Assembly: GCA_938029725.1 (NCBI GenBank) | Contig: CALHGE010000031.1 | Span: 124,001 to 188,000, forward strand | Source of the DNA: an uncultured Flavobacteriaceae bacterium | GTDB taxonomy: Bacteria; Bacteroidota; Bacteroidia; Flavobacteriales; Flavobacteriaceae | Direction of reading: 5' to 3' | DNA length: 64,000 nt | Shown: positions 34,346 through 44,272 of the stretch, piece by piece | Layout: the number at the start of each line of letters is the position of its first letter | Numbering within the stretch: the stretch's first letter is position 1 | The notes under the pieces: generated by a model | Database searches by the model: none | The model's input: the letters and a program-made list of their open reading frames with translations, nothing else | What the model was told of the DNA's origin: nothing | Made by a program: the position numbers and the translations under genes

Positions 34346-34390
34346 TTCTAGTATTGAAAACTTTACTTTGTATCCAAAAATTGTTCCGTA

Positions 34391-37300
34391 TTGAATAAAA
34401 ATTTGCTAAAAGAATTAGAACAGTACCTTGATGGAGAGCTCAAATTTGACTCTTTAACAACAAGCCTGTATGCAACTGATGCTTCTGTTTATCGTAAAAT
34501 TCCATTAGGGGTAGCCTTTCCAAAGACGGTCTCGGATATTCAAAAGTTAATCTATTTTGCCTCGAAAAACAAGGTGGGGCTGATTCCTAGAACCGCAGGA
34601 ACTTCTTTAGCAGGGCAATGCGTGGGTGAAGGAATTGTTGTTGATGTCTCTCGAAATTTCACAGAAATCATTTCTTTTGATGCTGAGAAGAAACAAGTAA
34701 CAGTGCAACCCGGGGTCATTCGTGATGAACTCAATCAATATCTAAAACCCCATGGTTTGTTTTTTGGCCCGAATACTTCTACCTCAAATCGATGTATGAT
34801 GGGGGGTATGGTTGGCAACAATTCTTCTGGAACGACTTCCATTCAATATGGGGTGACGAGAGATAAGGTTGTTTCTATGAAAACTATCTTGTCAGATGGT
34901 AGCGAAGTGGAGTTTAAGTCACTTTCTAAGAAAGAATTTGAAGCAAAGCCACACGGAAACACACTTGAAGCATTACTTTATAGAGAGATACTTAAGGAAC
35001 TATCAAATAAAGATATACAATTTGAAATATTAAAAGAATTTCCGAAAGAGAGTATCCATAGACGAAACACCGGTTATGCTGTTGATGAGCTTTTAAAAAG
35101 CAATGTTTTCGGAGATGAATTTGAGAATTTTAACCTTTGTAAGTTGCTTAGCGGAAGTGAAGGTACTTTAGCTTTTAGAACAGAAATAACCTTGCAACTT
35201 GATGAAGTACCGCCAATTCTTGCAGCAATGGTGGTTACACATTATAAAACCTTAGAAGATTGTTTGAGTGATGTTGCGCCCAGTATGCAGCACAGTCTGC
35301 ACACTTGCGAAATGATGGATAAGGTTATTCTAGACTGTACCAAGAATAATAAGCAGCAACTAGCCAATCGATTTTTTGTTGATGGAGACCCCGCAGCTCT
35401 ATTGATGCTTGAAGTAAAGGCGGCAACACATGAAGATTTAGAAAAACAACTAAGCGAGCTACAGGCAACCATCAAGAAATCTGGTTTAAGCTATGCTAGT
35501 CCTGTGCTGTACTCAGAAGATATTAGCAAAGCTTTAGAGCTTAGAAAAGCAGGACTCGGACTTCTTGGAAACATGATAGGTGATCGTAAAGCGGTTGCTT
35601 GTATTGAAGATACGGCGGTTGCACTAGAGGATTTAAAAGATTTTATTGGCGAGTTCTCTGAAATCATGAAAGGTTACGGGCAAGATGCGGTGTATTATGC
35701 CCACGCAGGTGCTGGAGAATTACATTTAAGACCCATTCTTAATTTAAAAAAGCAAGAAGATGTAGCTCTTTTTAGAGCTATTACAACAGATGTTGCCAAG
35801 CTGACAAAAAAGTACAAAGGTTCTTTTAGCGGAGAGCACGGCGATGGTATTGTTCGTGCAGAATTCATCTCCTTGATGATTGGAGATGCAAACTATGAAT
35901 TACTCAAACGTATAAAGACCTATTTTGATCCGAATAATATATTTAATCCGGGTAAAATTGTGGACGCCTATCCGATGGATGAGTCTTTGAGGTATGAGAT
36001 TGACAGAACCGAGCCAGAAATAAAAACGCTTATGGACTTCTCTGATAGTCAGGGAATTCTAAAAGCAGCTGAGAAGTGCAATGGTAGTGGCGATTGTCGT
36101 AAGACTGAAAAAATGTCTGGTGCAATGTGCCCAAGCTATCACGCTACCCGAGAGGAGAAACACACCACTCGAGCCAGGGCTAACGCTTTGCGAGAATTCT
36201 TAACCACATCTGATGAAAAGAATAAGTTTAATCAAGAGGAATTAAAAGAAGTCTTTGATTTGTGTTTGAGCTGCAAGGCCTGTGCTAGTGAATGCCCCAG
36301 CAATGTGGATGTAGCAACTTTAAAAGCAGAATTTTTATACCAATACCAAGAAGAGAATGGCTACCCCTTGCGAAGTAAATTGTTTGCTTATAACACGAAA
36401 TTGAATAAGTGGGGAAGCGCTGTTTCGGGGCTAACAAACCGTGTTTATGATTCTAAATTGCTAAGCGGTTTATTGAAAAAATCTGCTGGAGTAGCCAAAG
36501 AAAGAAGCTTACCTAAAGTCTATAGCTTTAATTTCGATAAATACCTTCAAGAAATTGAAAAAGAGCATGCTGTGACTAAACGAAAGCTTATTTTGTATAT
36601 TGATGAGTTCACAAACTATCTTGATGTAGAATTAGGAAAAGATGCGATTGAAGTACTCACTAAATTGGGTTATGAGCTAGAATTATTTTACGCAGAAAGT
36701 GGCAGAACCTATCTGTCAAAAGGTTTCTTGAAACAGGCGAAAAAATTGGCTTTGAAGAATATTCCACGGTTGAAAATTTTTGCAGATAATGGGCTTCCCG
36801 TTATTGGTTTAGAGCCTTCAGCAATTCTTACTTTCCGTGATGAGTACAAGCGCTTGTCGAATGATAAGGTAGCTACAGCTGCTATTGCTAAGAACGCCTT
36901 TCTTTTCGAAGAGTTCCTGTCAAGCGAAATTGAAAAAGGTGTACTAAGTAAAGAACAGTTCACCAAAGATGTAAAAACGGTTAAGATACATGGGCACTGT
37001 CATCAAAAGGCTTTAAGTAATCAAAAAGTAACCTTTGATGTTTTGAATCTTCCAGAGAATTACAAAGTAACTATTATAAGTTCAGGTTGTTGTGGAATGG
37101 CGGGTTCCTTTGGTTACGAGAAAGAACATTATGAAGTCAGTATGCAGGTAGGAGAGTTGAAGTTATTTCCATCGATACGAAAATCGGAAGAGGCTGTCAT
37201 TATAGCTGCCAATGGAACGAGTTGCCGACATCAGATTTATGATGGCACGCAACGGAAAGCAAAACATCCTGTTACCATTCTAAAAGAAGCGCTTGCCTAA
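34391..37300 (+). CDS. GlcD-type FAD and Fe-S dehydrogenase (2-hydroxyacid/D-lactate type)
   Basis: 969 residues. An FAD_binding_4 domain (about 30-170; 'RTAGTSLAGQCVGEGIVVD') and an FAD-oxidase C domain (about 250-545, 'HAGAGELHLRP', 'FSGEHGDGIVRAE') are followed by Fe-S motifs 'CNGSGDCRK...CPSY' and 'CLSCKACASECP' (about 575-645). A CCG-type heterodisulfide-reductase-like region follows ('HGHCHQKALS', 'SSGCCGMAG'). It probably oxidises a 2-hydroxyacid such as D-lactate or glycolate and passes electrons to quinone at the membrane. No ATG fits: an in-frame stop lies upstream and the next Met is deep in the FAD domain, so TTG at 34391 is taken as the start. Confidence 0.92.
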   Translation: MNKNLLKELEQYLDGELKFDSLTTSLYATDASVYRKIPLGVAFPKTVSDIQKLIYFASKNKVGLIPRTAGTSLAGQCVGEGIVVDVSRNFTEIISFDAEKKQVTVQPGVIRDELNQYLKPHGLFFGPNTSTSNRCMMGGMVGNNSSGTTSIQYGVTRDKVVSMKTILSDGSEVEFKSLSKKEFEAKPHGNTLEALLYREILKELSNKDIQFEILKEFPKESIHRRNTGYAVDELLKSNVFGDEFENFNLCKLLSGSEGTLAFRTEITLQLDEVPPILAAMVVTHYKTLEDCLSDVAPSMQHSLHTCEMMDKVILDCTKNNKQQLANRFFVDGDPAALLMLEVKAATHEDLEKQLSELQATIKKSGLSYASPVLYSEDISKALELRKAGLGLLGNMIGDRKAVACIEDTAVALEDLKDFIGEFSEIMKGYGQDAVYYAHAGAGELHLRPILNLKKQEDVALFRAITTDVAKLTKKYKGSFSGEHGDGIVRAEFISLMIGDANYELLKRIKTYFDPNNIFNPGKIVDAYPMDESLRYEIDRTEPEIKTLMDFSDSQGILKAAEKCNGSGDCRKTEKMSGAMCPSYHATREEKHTTRARANALREFLTTSDEKNKFNQEELKEVFDLCLSCKACASECPSNVDVATLKAEFLYQYQEENGYPLRSKLFAYNTKLNKWGSAVSGLTNRVYDSKLLSGLLKKSAGVAKERSLPKVYSFNFDKYLQEIEKEHAVTKRKLILYIDEFTNYLDVELGKDAIEVLTKLGYELELFYAESGRTYLSKGFLKQAKKLALKNIPRLKIFADNGLPVIGLEPSAILTFRDEYKRLSNDKVATAAIAKNAFLFEEFLSSEIEKGVLSKEQFTKDVKTVKIHGHCHQKALSNQKVTFDVLNLPENYKVTIISSGCCGMAGSFGYEKEHYEVSMQVGELKLFPSIRKSEEAVIIAANGTSCRHQIYDGTQRKAKHPVTILKEALA

Positions 37301-37339
37301 AGCGGTGCTACTATCTTTTATATTTTGAAATTTAAGATT

Positions 37340-37347
37340 TACCTTTG
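37340..37347 (+). promoter_or_regulatory. -7 element of aroC
   Basis: TACCTTTG matches TAnnTTTG exactly, 23 bases before the aroC ATG. Confidence 0.55.
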
Positions 37348-37370
37348 TTAATTACTTTTAAGCAACTCAA

Positions 37371-38435
37371 ATGGCTGGAAATACTTTCGGAAACTTATTT
37401 AAACTTACCACTTTTGGAGAATCACACGGTGTCGCTATCGGAGGGGTTTTAGATGGATGTCCTTCAGGATTGGAAATCGACCTTGTAGCGATTCAAAAAG
37501 AGTTAAACCGAAGAAAGCCCGGTCAGTCTGCGATTGTAACCCAGCGAAAAGAGCCAGATACCGTTGAATTTTATTCCGGAATATTCGAAGGAAAAACCAC
37601 AGGAACGCCTATTGGGTTTGCGATTCACAATACCAATCAAAAATCACACGACTACTCGCATATCAAAGACTCATACCGTCCATCACATGCCGATTATGTG
37701 TATGACCAGAAATACGGTTTTAGAGATTATAGAGGCGGAGGACGCAGTTCAGCTCGTGAAACGGCAAGTAGGGTAGTGGCTGGCGCCATTGCCAAACAAA
37801 TGCTAAAAGGTATCAAAATAAACGCTTTCGTATCGCAAGTGGGTAACATGCGACTAGATAAGGCTTACCATGAATTAGATTTATCGCTTACAGAATCTAA
37901 TGATGTTCGTTGTCCAGATCCTGAAATGGCAGCGCAGATGGAAACGTATATCAAAGAAGTCAGAAAAGAAGGTGATACCATTGGAGGAATAATCTCCTGT
38001 GTGATTCAAAATGTGCCCGTCGGATTAGGCGAACCTGTATTCGATAAACTTCATGCTGAGCTAGGTAAAGCAATGCTCTCTATCAATGCGGTAAAAGGTT
38101 TTGAATACGGTAGCGGCTTTGAGGGTGTGAAAATGAAAGGTAGCGCCCACAATGACCAATTCAATTCAGACGGAAGTACCAAAACGAATCATAGTGGTGG
38201 CGTTCAAGGTGGTATCAGTAACGGCATGGATATTTACTTCAATATAGCTTTTAAGCCTGTCGCCACTGTTATTCAGGCCTATGAGACCATTGATAAGGAG
38301 GGAAATAAAGTGCAGACCAAAGGAAAAGGTAGGCATGACCCCTGCGTAGTACCGCGCGCGGTTCCTATAGTGGAAGCAATGGCTGCTCTTGTTTTGGCAG
38401 ATTATACACTACTCAATCGAACGATAAAATTATAG
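37371..38435 (+). CDS. aroC: Chorismate synthase
   Basis: A 354-residue FMN-dependent enzyme making chorismate from EPSP, the last common step to aromatic amino acids. Family motifs are complete: '[18 protein letters not shown]' (residues 16-33), '[29 protein letters not shown]' in parts (about 102-130), '[17 protein letters not shown]' (about 271-287) and '[18 protein letters not shown]' (about 321-338). Length and N-terminus are standard. Confidence 0.98.
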   Translation: MAGNTFGNLFKLTTFGESHGVAIGGVLDGCPSGLEIDLVAIQKELNRRKPGQSAIVTQRKEPDTVEFYSGIFEGKTTGTPIGFAIHNTNQKSHDYSHIKDSYRPSHADYVYDQKYGFRDYRGGGRSSARETASRVVAGAIAKQMLKGIKINAFVSQVGNMRLDKAYHELDLSLTESNDVRCPDPEMAAQMETYIKEVRKEGDTIGGIISCVIQNVPVGLGEPVFDKLHAELGKAMLSINAVKGFEYGSGFEGVKMKGSAHNDQFNSDGSTKTNHSGGVQGGISNGMDIYFNIAFKPVATVIQAYETIDKEGNKVQTKGKGRHDPCVVPRAVPIVEAMAALVLADYTLLNRTIKL

Positions 38436-38497
38436 TTTTTCTTTTCTAGAAATTATCCCTTCAAAATAGTATCTTACTTGCCTAAATTAAACGAGGT

Positions 38498-39826
38498 ATG
38501 AAGAAGCTTGAACTGCATTGGCAAATAATGATTGGAATGGTACTAGGGCTACTCTTTGGTTTTGGTATGACCTACCTAGATTGGGGTAAAGAATTTGTAA
38601 CCAATTGGGTTGCTCCATTTGGTACCATCTTTATCAAATTGCTTAAACTTATTGCGGTTCCTTTAATTTTAGCCTCGCTGATAAAAGGAATATCAGATTT
38701 AAAGGATATTTCAAAGTTTAGAAATATCGGCTTACGCACCATCGGTATTTATGTTGGTACTACAACAGTTGCTATTATCTTAGGTCTTGTATTAGTAAAC
38801 CTAATAGAGCCTGGAGTTGGTATTTCTGAAGAAACCATTGAGAAGCTTACATCAACCTTTGCCAATGATAAGGGAGTTACCGCTAAACTAGAAGAAGCTT
38901 CTCGTCAGCAAGATAGCGGACCTTTAAAATTTGTTGAAGATATGGTGCCTGATAATGCAGTTGCTGCTTTAGCAAATAACCAATTGATGTTACAGGTTAT
39001 TTTCTTTACCATTTTTATGGGAATTTCAATGTTGCTCATAGGCGAAGACAAAGCCAGACCTTTGAAAAATTTCTTTGACTCTCTCAATGATGTCGTGTTA
39101 AAAATGGTCGATTTAATTATGTTGTCTGCACCTTTTGCTGTGTTTGCGCTGTTGGCTAATGTGGTAGTTTCATCAAGTGACCCTGAAATTTTATTGGCCT
39201 TGCTTAAATATGCAGGAGTGGTTGTTTTTGGGCTCTTTTTGATGATTGTTTTCTATTGTATATTGGTATGGGTATTTGCTAAAAAGAATCCGTTTTGGTT
39301 TTTAAAGCAATTGAGTCCAGCACAATTACTGGCTTTTTCAACAAGCTCAAGTGCTGCTACACTACCTGTAACAATGGAAAGAGTAGAAGAGCATATTGGT
39401 GTAGATAAAGAAGTGTCTAGTTTCGTACTGCCTGTGGGCGCAACGGTTAATATGGACGGTACAAGTCTGTATCAAGGTATTGCAGCGGTTTTTATAGCGC
39501 AAGCCTTAAGTTTTGAATTACCACTAATGGCACAATTGACTATTGTGTTTACAGCGCTATTAGCATCAATTGGTACCGCTGCTGTACCTGGCGCGGGTAT
39601 GGTGATGTTAGTTATTGTATTAGAGTCTGTGGGTTTTCCGCCAGACAAATATGCCATAGGTTTGGCTTTAATATTTGCTGTAGATAGACCTTTAGATATG
39701 TTGCGAACTGTAGTAAACGTTACCGGTGATGCTACTGTTGCGACAATTGTAGCTAAATCAGTTGGTAAATTACATGATGACCCCAAAGCTGATAATTGGG
39801 ATGACCATTATGACGAGGTAAAGTAG
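38498..39826 (+). CDS. Dicarboxylate/amino acid:cation symporter (DAACS)
   Basis: A 442-residue GltP/DctA-type secondary transporter. Transport motifs are the serine-rich 'FSTSSSAATLPVTMERV' (about 286-302), 'VNMDGTSLYQG' (about 314-324), 'AAVPGAGMVMLVIVL' (about 366-380) and 'VDRPLDMLRTVVNVTGDA' (about 394-411). It takes up glutamate, aspartate or C4-dicarboxylates with Na+ or H+. The N-terminal 'LIAVPLILASLIKGI' is also typical. The exact substrate is not decidable by eye. Confidence 0.93.
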   Translation: MKKLELHWQIMIGMVLGLLFGFGMTYLDWGKEFVTNWVAPFGTIFIKLLKLIAVPLILASLIKGISDLKDISKFRNIGLRTIGIYVGTTTVAIILGLVLVNLIEPGVGISEETIEKLTSTFANDKGVTAKLEEASRQQDSGPLKFVEDMVPDNAVAALANNQLMLQVIFFTIFMGISMLLIGEDKARPLKNFFDSLNDVVLKMVDLIMLSAPFAVFALLANVVVSSSDPEILLALLKYAGVVVFGLFLMIVFYCILVWVFAKKNPFWFLKQLSPAQLLAFSTSSSAATLPVTMERVEEHIGVDKEVSSFVLPVGATVNMDGTSLYQGIAAVFIAQALSFELPLMAQLTIVFTALLASIGTAAVPGAGMVMLVIVLESVGFPPDKYAIGLALIFAVDRPLDMLRTVVNVTGDATVATIVAKSVGKLHDDPKADNWDDHYDEVK

Positions 39827-39880
39827 AATCAACATCTAAATTAGCATCAAGATTGATCTTGAGTAAAGACGGGCAAAAAT

Positions 39881-40681
39881 ATGAGAGCAAGGCATTTTTT
39901 GAAAGTTTTGCCGATCGCAATAGTAGTTATAATAGGTATGCTTTATTTTTTTCAGGAAAAGCTGATTTTTCAAAGCAGTACACTTCCGCAAAATTTTGAA
40001 TATAAATTTCAAACAAAGTTCGAAGAGCTATTTCTTACTGCTGAGGATGGTGCGGTTTTGAACGGACTTCATTTTAAGGCTAAAAATCCCAAAGGAGTTA
40101 TTATTTACAGCCATGGGAATGCAGGAGAGTTGGATTCCTGGGGTAAATTTGGCGAAACCTTGGCCAAGCGGTATTCATATGATGTAGTAGTATGGGATTA
40201 TCGTGGCTATGGCAAGAGCACCGGAAAAAGAGAACAACAAGCCATGTTGGACGACGGATTTTTATTCTACAAGTATTGCACGCAATTGTATGCTGATGGC
40301 GAAATAATACTCTATGGTCGCTCTCTCGGGGGATTCTTTGCAACGCATTTGGCCAAATCAAAATCAGTAAAGCGATTGGTTTTAGAATCAACACCAGCAA
40401 CACTTTTAGAAGTAGCGAAAGAAAAATATCCATTTGTTCCCATTAAATGGCTATTGAAATATAAATTTAAGAATATAGAAAATATTGCGGCTATCGCAAC
40501 ACCCACATATTTAATTCATGGTACCGATGATGACTTAGTGCCTTTTGAGCATGGGCAGCGCTTGCTTGAGCTTTCAAAAGCCAGCAAGAAAGAGTTCTTT
40601 CCAATTAAAGGGGCTAATCATAACGATTTATCGAGTTTTGAAGCGCCCTACTTTAGTGCTTTAGATCGTATTTTAAAATAA
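39881..40681 (+). CDS. Membrane-anchored alpha/beta hydrolase
   Basis: 266 residues with an N-terminal membrane helix (about 6-26). It belongs to the BEM46/ABHD13-like subgroup. Oxyanion region 'YSHGNAGELDSW', nucleophile in 'YGRSLGGFFATH', acid in 'HGTDDDLVPFEHG' and histidine in 'GANHNDLSSF' give a full Ser-Asp-His triad. It is probably a serine hydrolase acting on acyl esters at the membrane. The substrate is unknown. Confidence 0.9.
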   Translation: MRARHFLKVLPIAIVVIIGMLYFFQEKLIFQSSTLPQNFEYKFQTKFEELFLTAEDGAVLNGLHFKAKNPKGVIIYSHGNAGELDSWGKFGETLAKRYSYDVVVWDYRGYGKSTGKREQQAMLDDGFLFYKYCTQLYADGEIILYGRSLGGFFATHLAKSKSVKRLVLESTPATLLEVAKEKYPFVPIKWLLKYKFKNIENIAAIATPTYLIHGTDDDLVPFEHGQRLLELSKASKKEFFPIKGANHNDLSSFEAPYFSALDRILK

Positions 40682-40684
40682 AAT

Positions 40685-40723
40685 AGTAGTCCGGAACAGC
40701 GCGTTTTGACGTTTCGGACTGCT
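40685..40723 (-). terminator. Hairpin terminator between convergent genes
   Basis: A 13-bp stem with two G-T pairs (arms 40685-40697 and 40711-40723) lies between the stops. On the minus strand it is followed by ATTTTATTTT, so it mainly serves the DUF4139 gene. Confidence 0.6.
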
Positions 40724-40730
40724 ATAGGTT

Positions 40731-42833
40731 TTAGATTGAAATACGTTTGTATTTCGGGTACTTTACTTGAAAAGAAAAGCTTTTGGTTTGTGTTTCTTTA
40801 GGATCAAGATTCACTTTCCAAGTTAACAGTCCTGTTTTAGTTTCATAATCGGCATCATCAGTTTCGATATCATCGACTTTAATTTCCTTCTGCTGAGATA
40901 TCGGTATTCTATCCATCAGTTTTAAATCGATAGCAACGGCCTTGTTGTTCTTAACCGCGACATCATACTTTCGTTCTAAGGTGCGGTTGCTTCCTGTGAA
41001 AGATTTACTTTTAAAATTCTTGTTTTGTTTTCTGGTAACCGTAATGTTTTGGTCGATTCCCAAGGAAATAGTCATTTCTTTTTTTGTAGTGTATGGGTCG
41101 ATGGTGGTTTTACCCGCATAAGTGCCTTTAAAGTAAATACTAGCTTCTCCTGGCAAAAGATTGTACTGTTCCCAATCACTGAATGTTGTGGTTAAGAATA
41201 CATTTTCGTTTACAATAGGGGCTGCAAAGTATTCGTATTTGGCATCTAATTTAAAGGTGTTGATTTCTATAGCTGTGATATCGCCATCCGATAAAATAGA
41301 GTAGGGTTTTTTGATTACAAATTTGGTACTGGTTACATCATCTTGAACACTACTCTTTTTGGTGGTAATTACGATTATACCCCTACTACCTCGGCTTCCA
41401 TAAAGGGCTAGTGCTTTATTTCCCTTTAGTACTTCTACGGATTGTATTTCATCCATGTCTAGGTCTCCCTCCTCAAACTCTTCTTTAATTACCCCATCAA
41501 TTAGATACAAAGGCCTTGAATTTCCGTTTAAGGACGAAGCGCCTCTAATTCTAATGCCATTTGAATTGCTGATATGAACACCCGCTGCTTTACCTTGCAA
41601 AGCTTGACTTGCATCGACCGAACTTACGGCATATCCAAGTGATCTCTTCTCTCTTTTGACGCCCATTGCGGTTACGATAACTTCATTTAAGGCCTCCATG
41701 TCTTCATCCAATCGAATATTCATTACAGAAGAGTAGATGGGCAACTCCTCAGGCCTAAAACCAATATACGAGACCATTAGTTTTTGTCCGTTTTGAATGT
41801 GAATAGAAAAATGACCATCAAAATCAGTTTGAGTACCATTTGTGGTTCCTTTTACCAAAATACTAGCACCAGGCAGTGGTGCTCCAGATTCGTCAATAAC
41901 TGTTCCGGTAACCTGTCGAACAGCTGGGTTGTACACATAGCGGCTCTTCTTGGTTATATTGACATTTTTGTTTTTATAACCATTGGTGAAATTGAGGTAT
42001 TTCGTGCCTAAATTCGGTTTGGCGACATTTATATTGGGGTTTCCGGTGGATAAGATTATGTACACATTATTCCAATCGTTTCCGGTCTTTTGATATACAT
42101 GCGCCTTATAACTTAAGAATAATGGCGTATTGATATCTTTAGATTTGATGTCATAGTTGGGAATCCAGCCTGCATCTTGCACTTGGTATGATACTATTAA
42201 GTTGAGTCTGCTTGCTATGGGGGCATCGAACTTAATTTTGATTTCACCCTGTTCTTTTTCGGGAGTGTTATTGAGTTCTGTCATTTGTCTTTGAACGATT
42301 CTAGTTTCCGTATTCAGCTTTTTAATTTCTAAGTTGGCTTTAAAAATCGCATTCTTGATAGCGGTGATACGTTGCCGGTAGTAGGTGCTTATTTCTTTTA
42401 ACTTTTCAAGATTTAAACCTTGCGTTCGTGCACTAATTAAGCGATTAGCATAAATTACTTGTTCTTCTTCTTCGAGTCCAGAAATGTTATTTTTCAATAC
42501 AGCAACTTCTGTTTCGATAGCAGTCAGTCTTTGCTGCAAAGGCCTCGAAGCTGTTTTGTTTTCAACGATTGGCATAAAATTGATGTTATAAGACATAGCC
42601 AAAATAGTAACTGCTTGCAGCCCTGAAATTTGTATGCTGGTTTCATCGATTTTAGTGGATAATCCGCTAAGTGTAATTTCAGAAGCGCCGGCGGCTAGGT
42701 CACATGCTGCAGTGCGAGTAATACTAGCTCCGTTTAAGTAAACGGTGACCTCTTTTATTTTAGAAAGCGTTTTTTTATCGTTCCCAAAAATCAATAAGGG
42801 GCATAATACAAATAATAGAATTAGATTTTTCAT
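40731..42833 (-). CDS. DUF4139 (MuiA-like) protein with inserted CarboxypepD_reg and TonB-plug domains
   Basis: 700 residues. A signal peptide (1-17) is followed by the DUF4140-like N-terminal beta domain (about 24-95), a coiled coil (98-190) and the first half of DUF4139 ('VSYQVQDAGWIPNYDI', 215-230; 'NDWNNVYIILSTGNPN', 252-267). Residues 302-395 are a CarboxypepD_reg-like domain ('VTGTVIDESGAPLPGASI'). Residues 395-490 are a SusC-type plug ('LYLIDGVIKEEF', 'IQSVEVLKGNKALALYGSRGSRGIIVITTK'). The second half of DUF4139 then resumes ('AAPIVNENVFLTTTFSDW', 'LPGEASIYFKGTYAGKT'). No transporter barrel follows. The surface role is unknown. The nesting is the unusual point. Confidence 0.88.
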   Translation of the reverse strand: MKNLILLFVLCPLLIFGNDKKTLSKIKEVTVYLNGASITRTAACDLAAGASEITLSGLSTKIDETSIQISGLQAVTILAMSYNINFMPIVENKTASRPLQQRLTAIETEVAVLKNNISGLEEEEQVIYANRLISARTQGLNLEKLKEISTYYRQRITAIKNAIFKANLEIKKLNTETRIVQRQMTELNNTPEKEQGEIKIKFDAPIASRLNLIVSYQVQDAGWIPNYDIKSKDINTPLFLSYKAHVYQKTGNDWNNVYIILSTGNPNINVAKPNLGTKYLNFTNGYKNKNVNITKKSRYVYNPAVRQVTGTVIDESGAPLPGASILVKGTTNGTQTDFDGHFSIHIQNGQKLMVSYIGFRPEELPIYSSVMNIRLDEDMEALNEVIVTAMGVKREKRSLGYAVSSVDASQALQGKAAGVHISNSNGIRIRGASSLNGNSRPLYLIDGVIKEEFEEGDLDMDEIQSVEVLKGNKALALYGSRGSRGIIVITTKKSSVQDDVTSTKFVIKKPYSILSDGDITAIEINTFKLDAKYEYFAAPIVNENVFLTTTFSDWEQYNLLPGEASIYFKGTYAGKTTIDPYTTKKEMTISLGIDQNITVTRKQNKNFKSKSFTGSNRTLERKYDVAVKNNKAVAIDLKLMDRIPISQQKEIKVDDIETDDADYETKTGLLTWKVNLDPKETQTKSFSFQVKYPKYKRISI

Positions 42834-43019
42834 AGTGGTGGTTGTTTAAAGTTTTGGTAAACATAGAACCAACTATAAAATGTGACAAGGTGAAATAGGG
42901 AAGAGGTACGGTCTAATTAGGGAAGTAGTGGTTTGGGTTAGTTAGGCTAAAATATCATTTCACGTAATTTTTATGAAACGCATTGAAACAAAAATTGTAT
43001 CGAGAAGTCTTTCGTGGTA

Positions 43020-44267
43020 TTACTTCAATTTAAAATTGGTGCTACTAGGCAACTCAAAACCTTCAAGTTCAAAATAAGGCACAGCTGCTAATAGGTGATC
43101 GAATATATCAGCCATGATGTATTCGTAATTTGCCCAACGCTTATCGGTACTAAAGGCATAGATTTCTATTGGAATACCTTGAGATGTTGGATTTAGTTGA
43201 CGCACCATTATCGTCATTTCTTCATTCACTCCAGAATGACCATTCAAATACGCATCGATGTATTTTCTAAAAACACCTATATTCGTCAGGTTTCTTCCAT
43301 TGATTAGAAGTGACTTATCAATATTATTTAGGGTATTGTAGCTAGCGATATCTGCGCTTTTTTTATGGATATAGGCTGAAATTAATTCTATTTTCTTTAG
43401 TGACTCGACATCCTTAGCGCCTAAGAAGCGAATGCTTTCCTGTTTGATAAGCAAAGCTCTTTTTATACGTCTGCCGCCCGAATCTGTCATACCACGCCAG
43501 TTCTTGAATGAATCAGATATCAAAGCGTAGGTAGGAATAGTAGTTATGGTATTATCAAAATTCTGAACTTTTACCGTCGCCAAATTTATTTCGGTAACAT
43601 CACCATCTGCACCGTATTTATCAAAAGTGATCCAATCACCAATACGCACCATATCATTGATAGAAACCTGAATACTGGCAACAAAACCCATAATGGTATC
43701 TCTAAAGACAAGTATAATAACAGCAGATGCCGTACCTAGCGCCGTAAAGAATTTCCATATTTCAATTTCTGTAATAATTGAAAAGGCAAAAAAGATTCCG
43801 AATGCCCATAGAAAAAGCATGAATACTTGAATATAACTATCTATCGGTTTATCTCTTAAGCTTGGCAGCGTTTTTAGAAAGTCTTTAATCGTATGGAGCA
43901 GGCTTCGTACAATCCATAGAAAAAGAAAAATACCAAAGACCTCAATGATTTTTAATAAAATAGGTTCAACCACAGGAAAATCTCGAAAAACAAATGGAAT
44001 TGTTTTATATAAGATGATCACAGGAATAATGTGTGCTATATTTCTTGGCGCACGATTTTTAACTAATAGATCATCAAAATGAGTTTTGGAGTTTAGCGAT
44101 AATCGTGTAAATAACTCAACTAATATTTTTCGAAATATAAAATCAATTACAAAAAGAACGGCAAGAAGAGCAAAAACAAGAATTACGGCGTTGATTATAG
44201 CTGCCCAATCTGATGACAGCCCTGAATCAACTAAATAATTATAGATTTTATGTGATCGTTTTTCCAT
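43020..44267 (-). CDS. MscS-family mechanosensitive channel (YbdG/MscM-like)
   Basis: 415 residues with about five hydrophobic segments (about 22-45, 70-90, 100-120, 145-165, 170-195). The MscS pore and beta domain follow: 'ALGTASAVIILVFRDTIMGFVASIQVSIN' (in parts), 'VRIGDWITFDKYGADGDVTEINLATVKVQNFDNTI' (in parts) and 'IPTYALISDSFKNWRGM'. The Arg/Lys-rich 'GGRRIKRALLIK' is typical of the YbdG branch. It releases solutes on osmotic downshock. It lies 5 bases after the DCC gene in the same direction. Confidence 0.92.
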   Translation of the reverse strand: MEKRSHKIYNYLVDSGLSSDWAAIINAVILVFALLAVLFVIDFIFRKILVELFTRLSLNSKTHFDDLLVKNRAPRNIAHIIPVIILYKTIPFVFRDFPVVEPILLKIIEVFGIFLFLWIVRSLLHTIKDFLKTLPSLRDKPIDSYIQVFMLFLWAFGIFFAFSIITEIEIWKFFTALGTASAVIILVFRDTIMGFVASIQVSINDMVRIGDWITFDKYGADGDVTEINLATVKVQNFDNTITTIPTYALISDSFKNWRGMTDSGGRRIKRALLIKQESIRFLGAKDVESLKKIELISAYIHKKSADIASYNTLNNIDKSLLINGRNLTNIGVFRKYIDAYLNGHSGVNEEMTIMVRQLNPTSQGIPIEIYAFSTDKRWANYEYIMADIFDHLLAAVPYFELEGFELPSSTNFKLK

Positions 44268-44272
44268 GGGTG

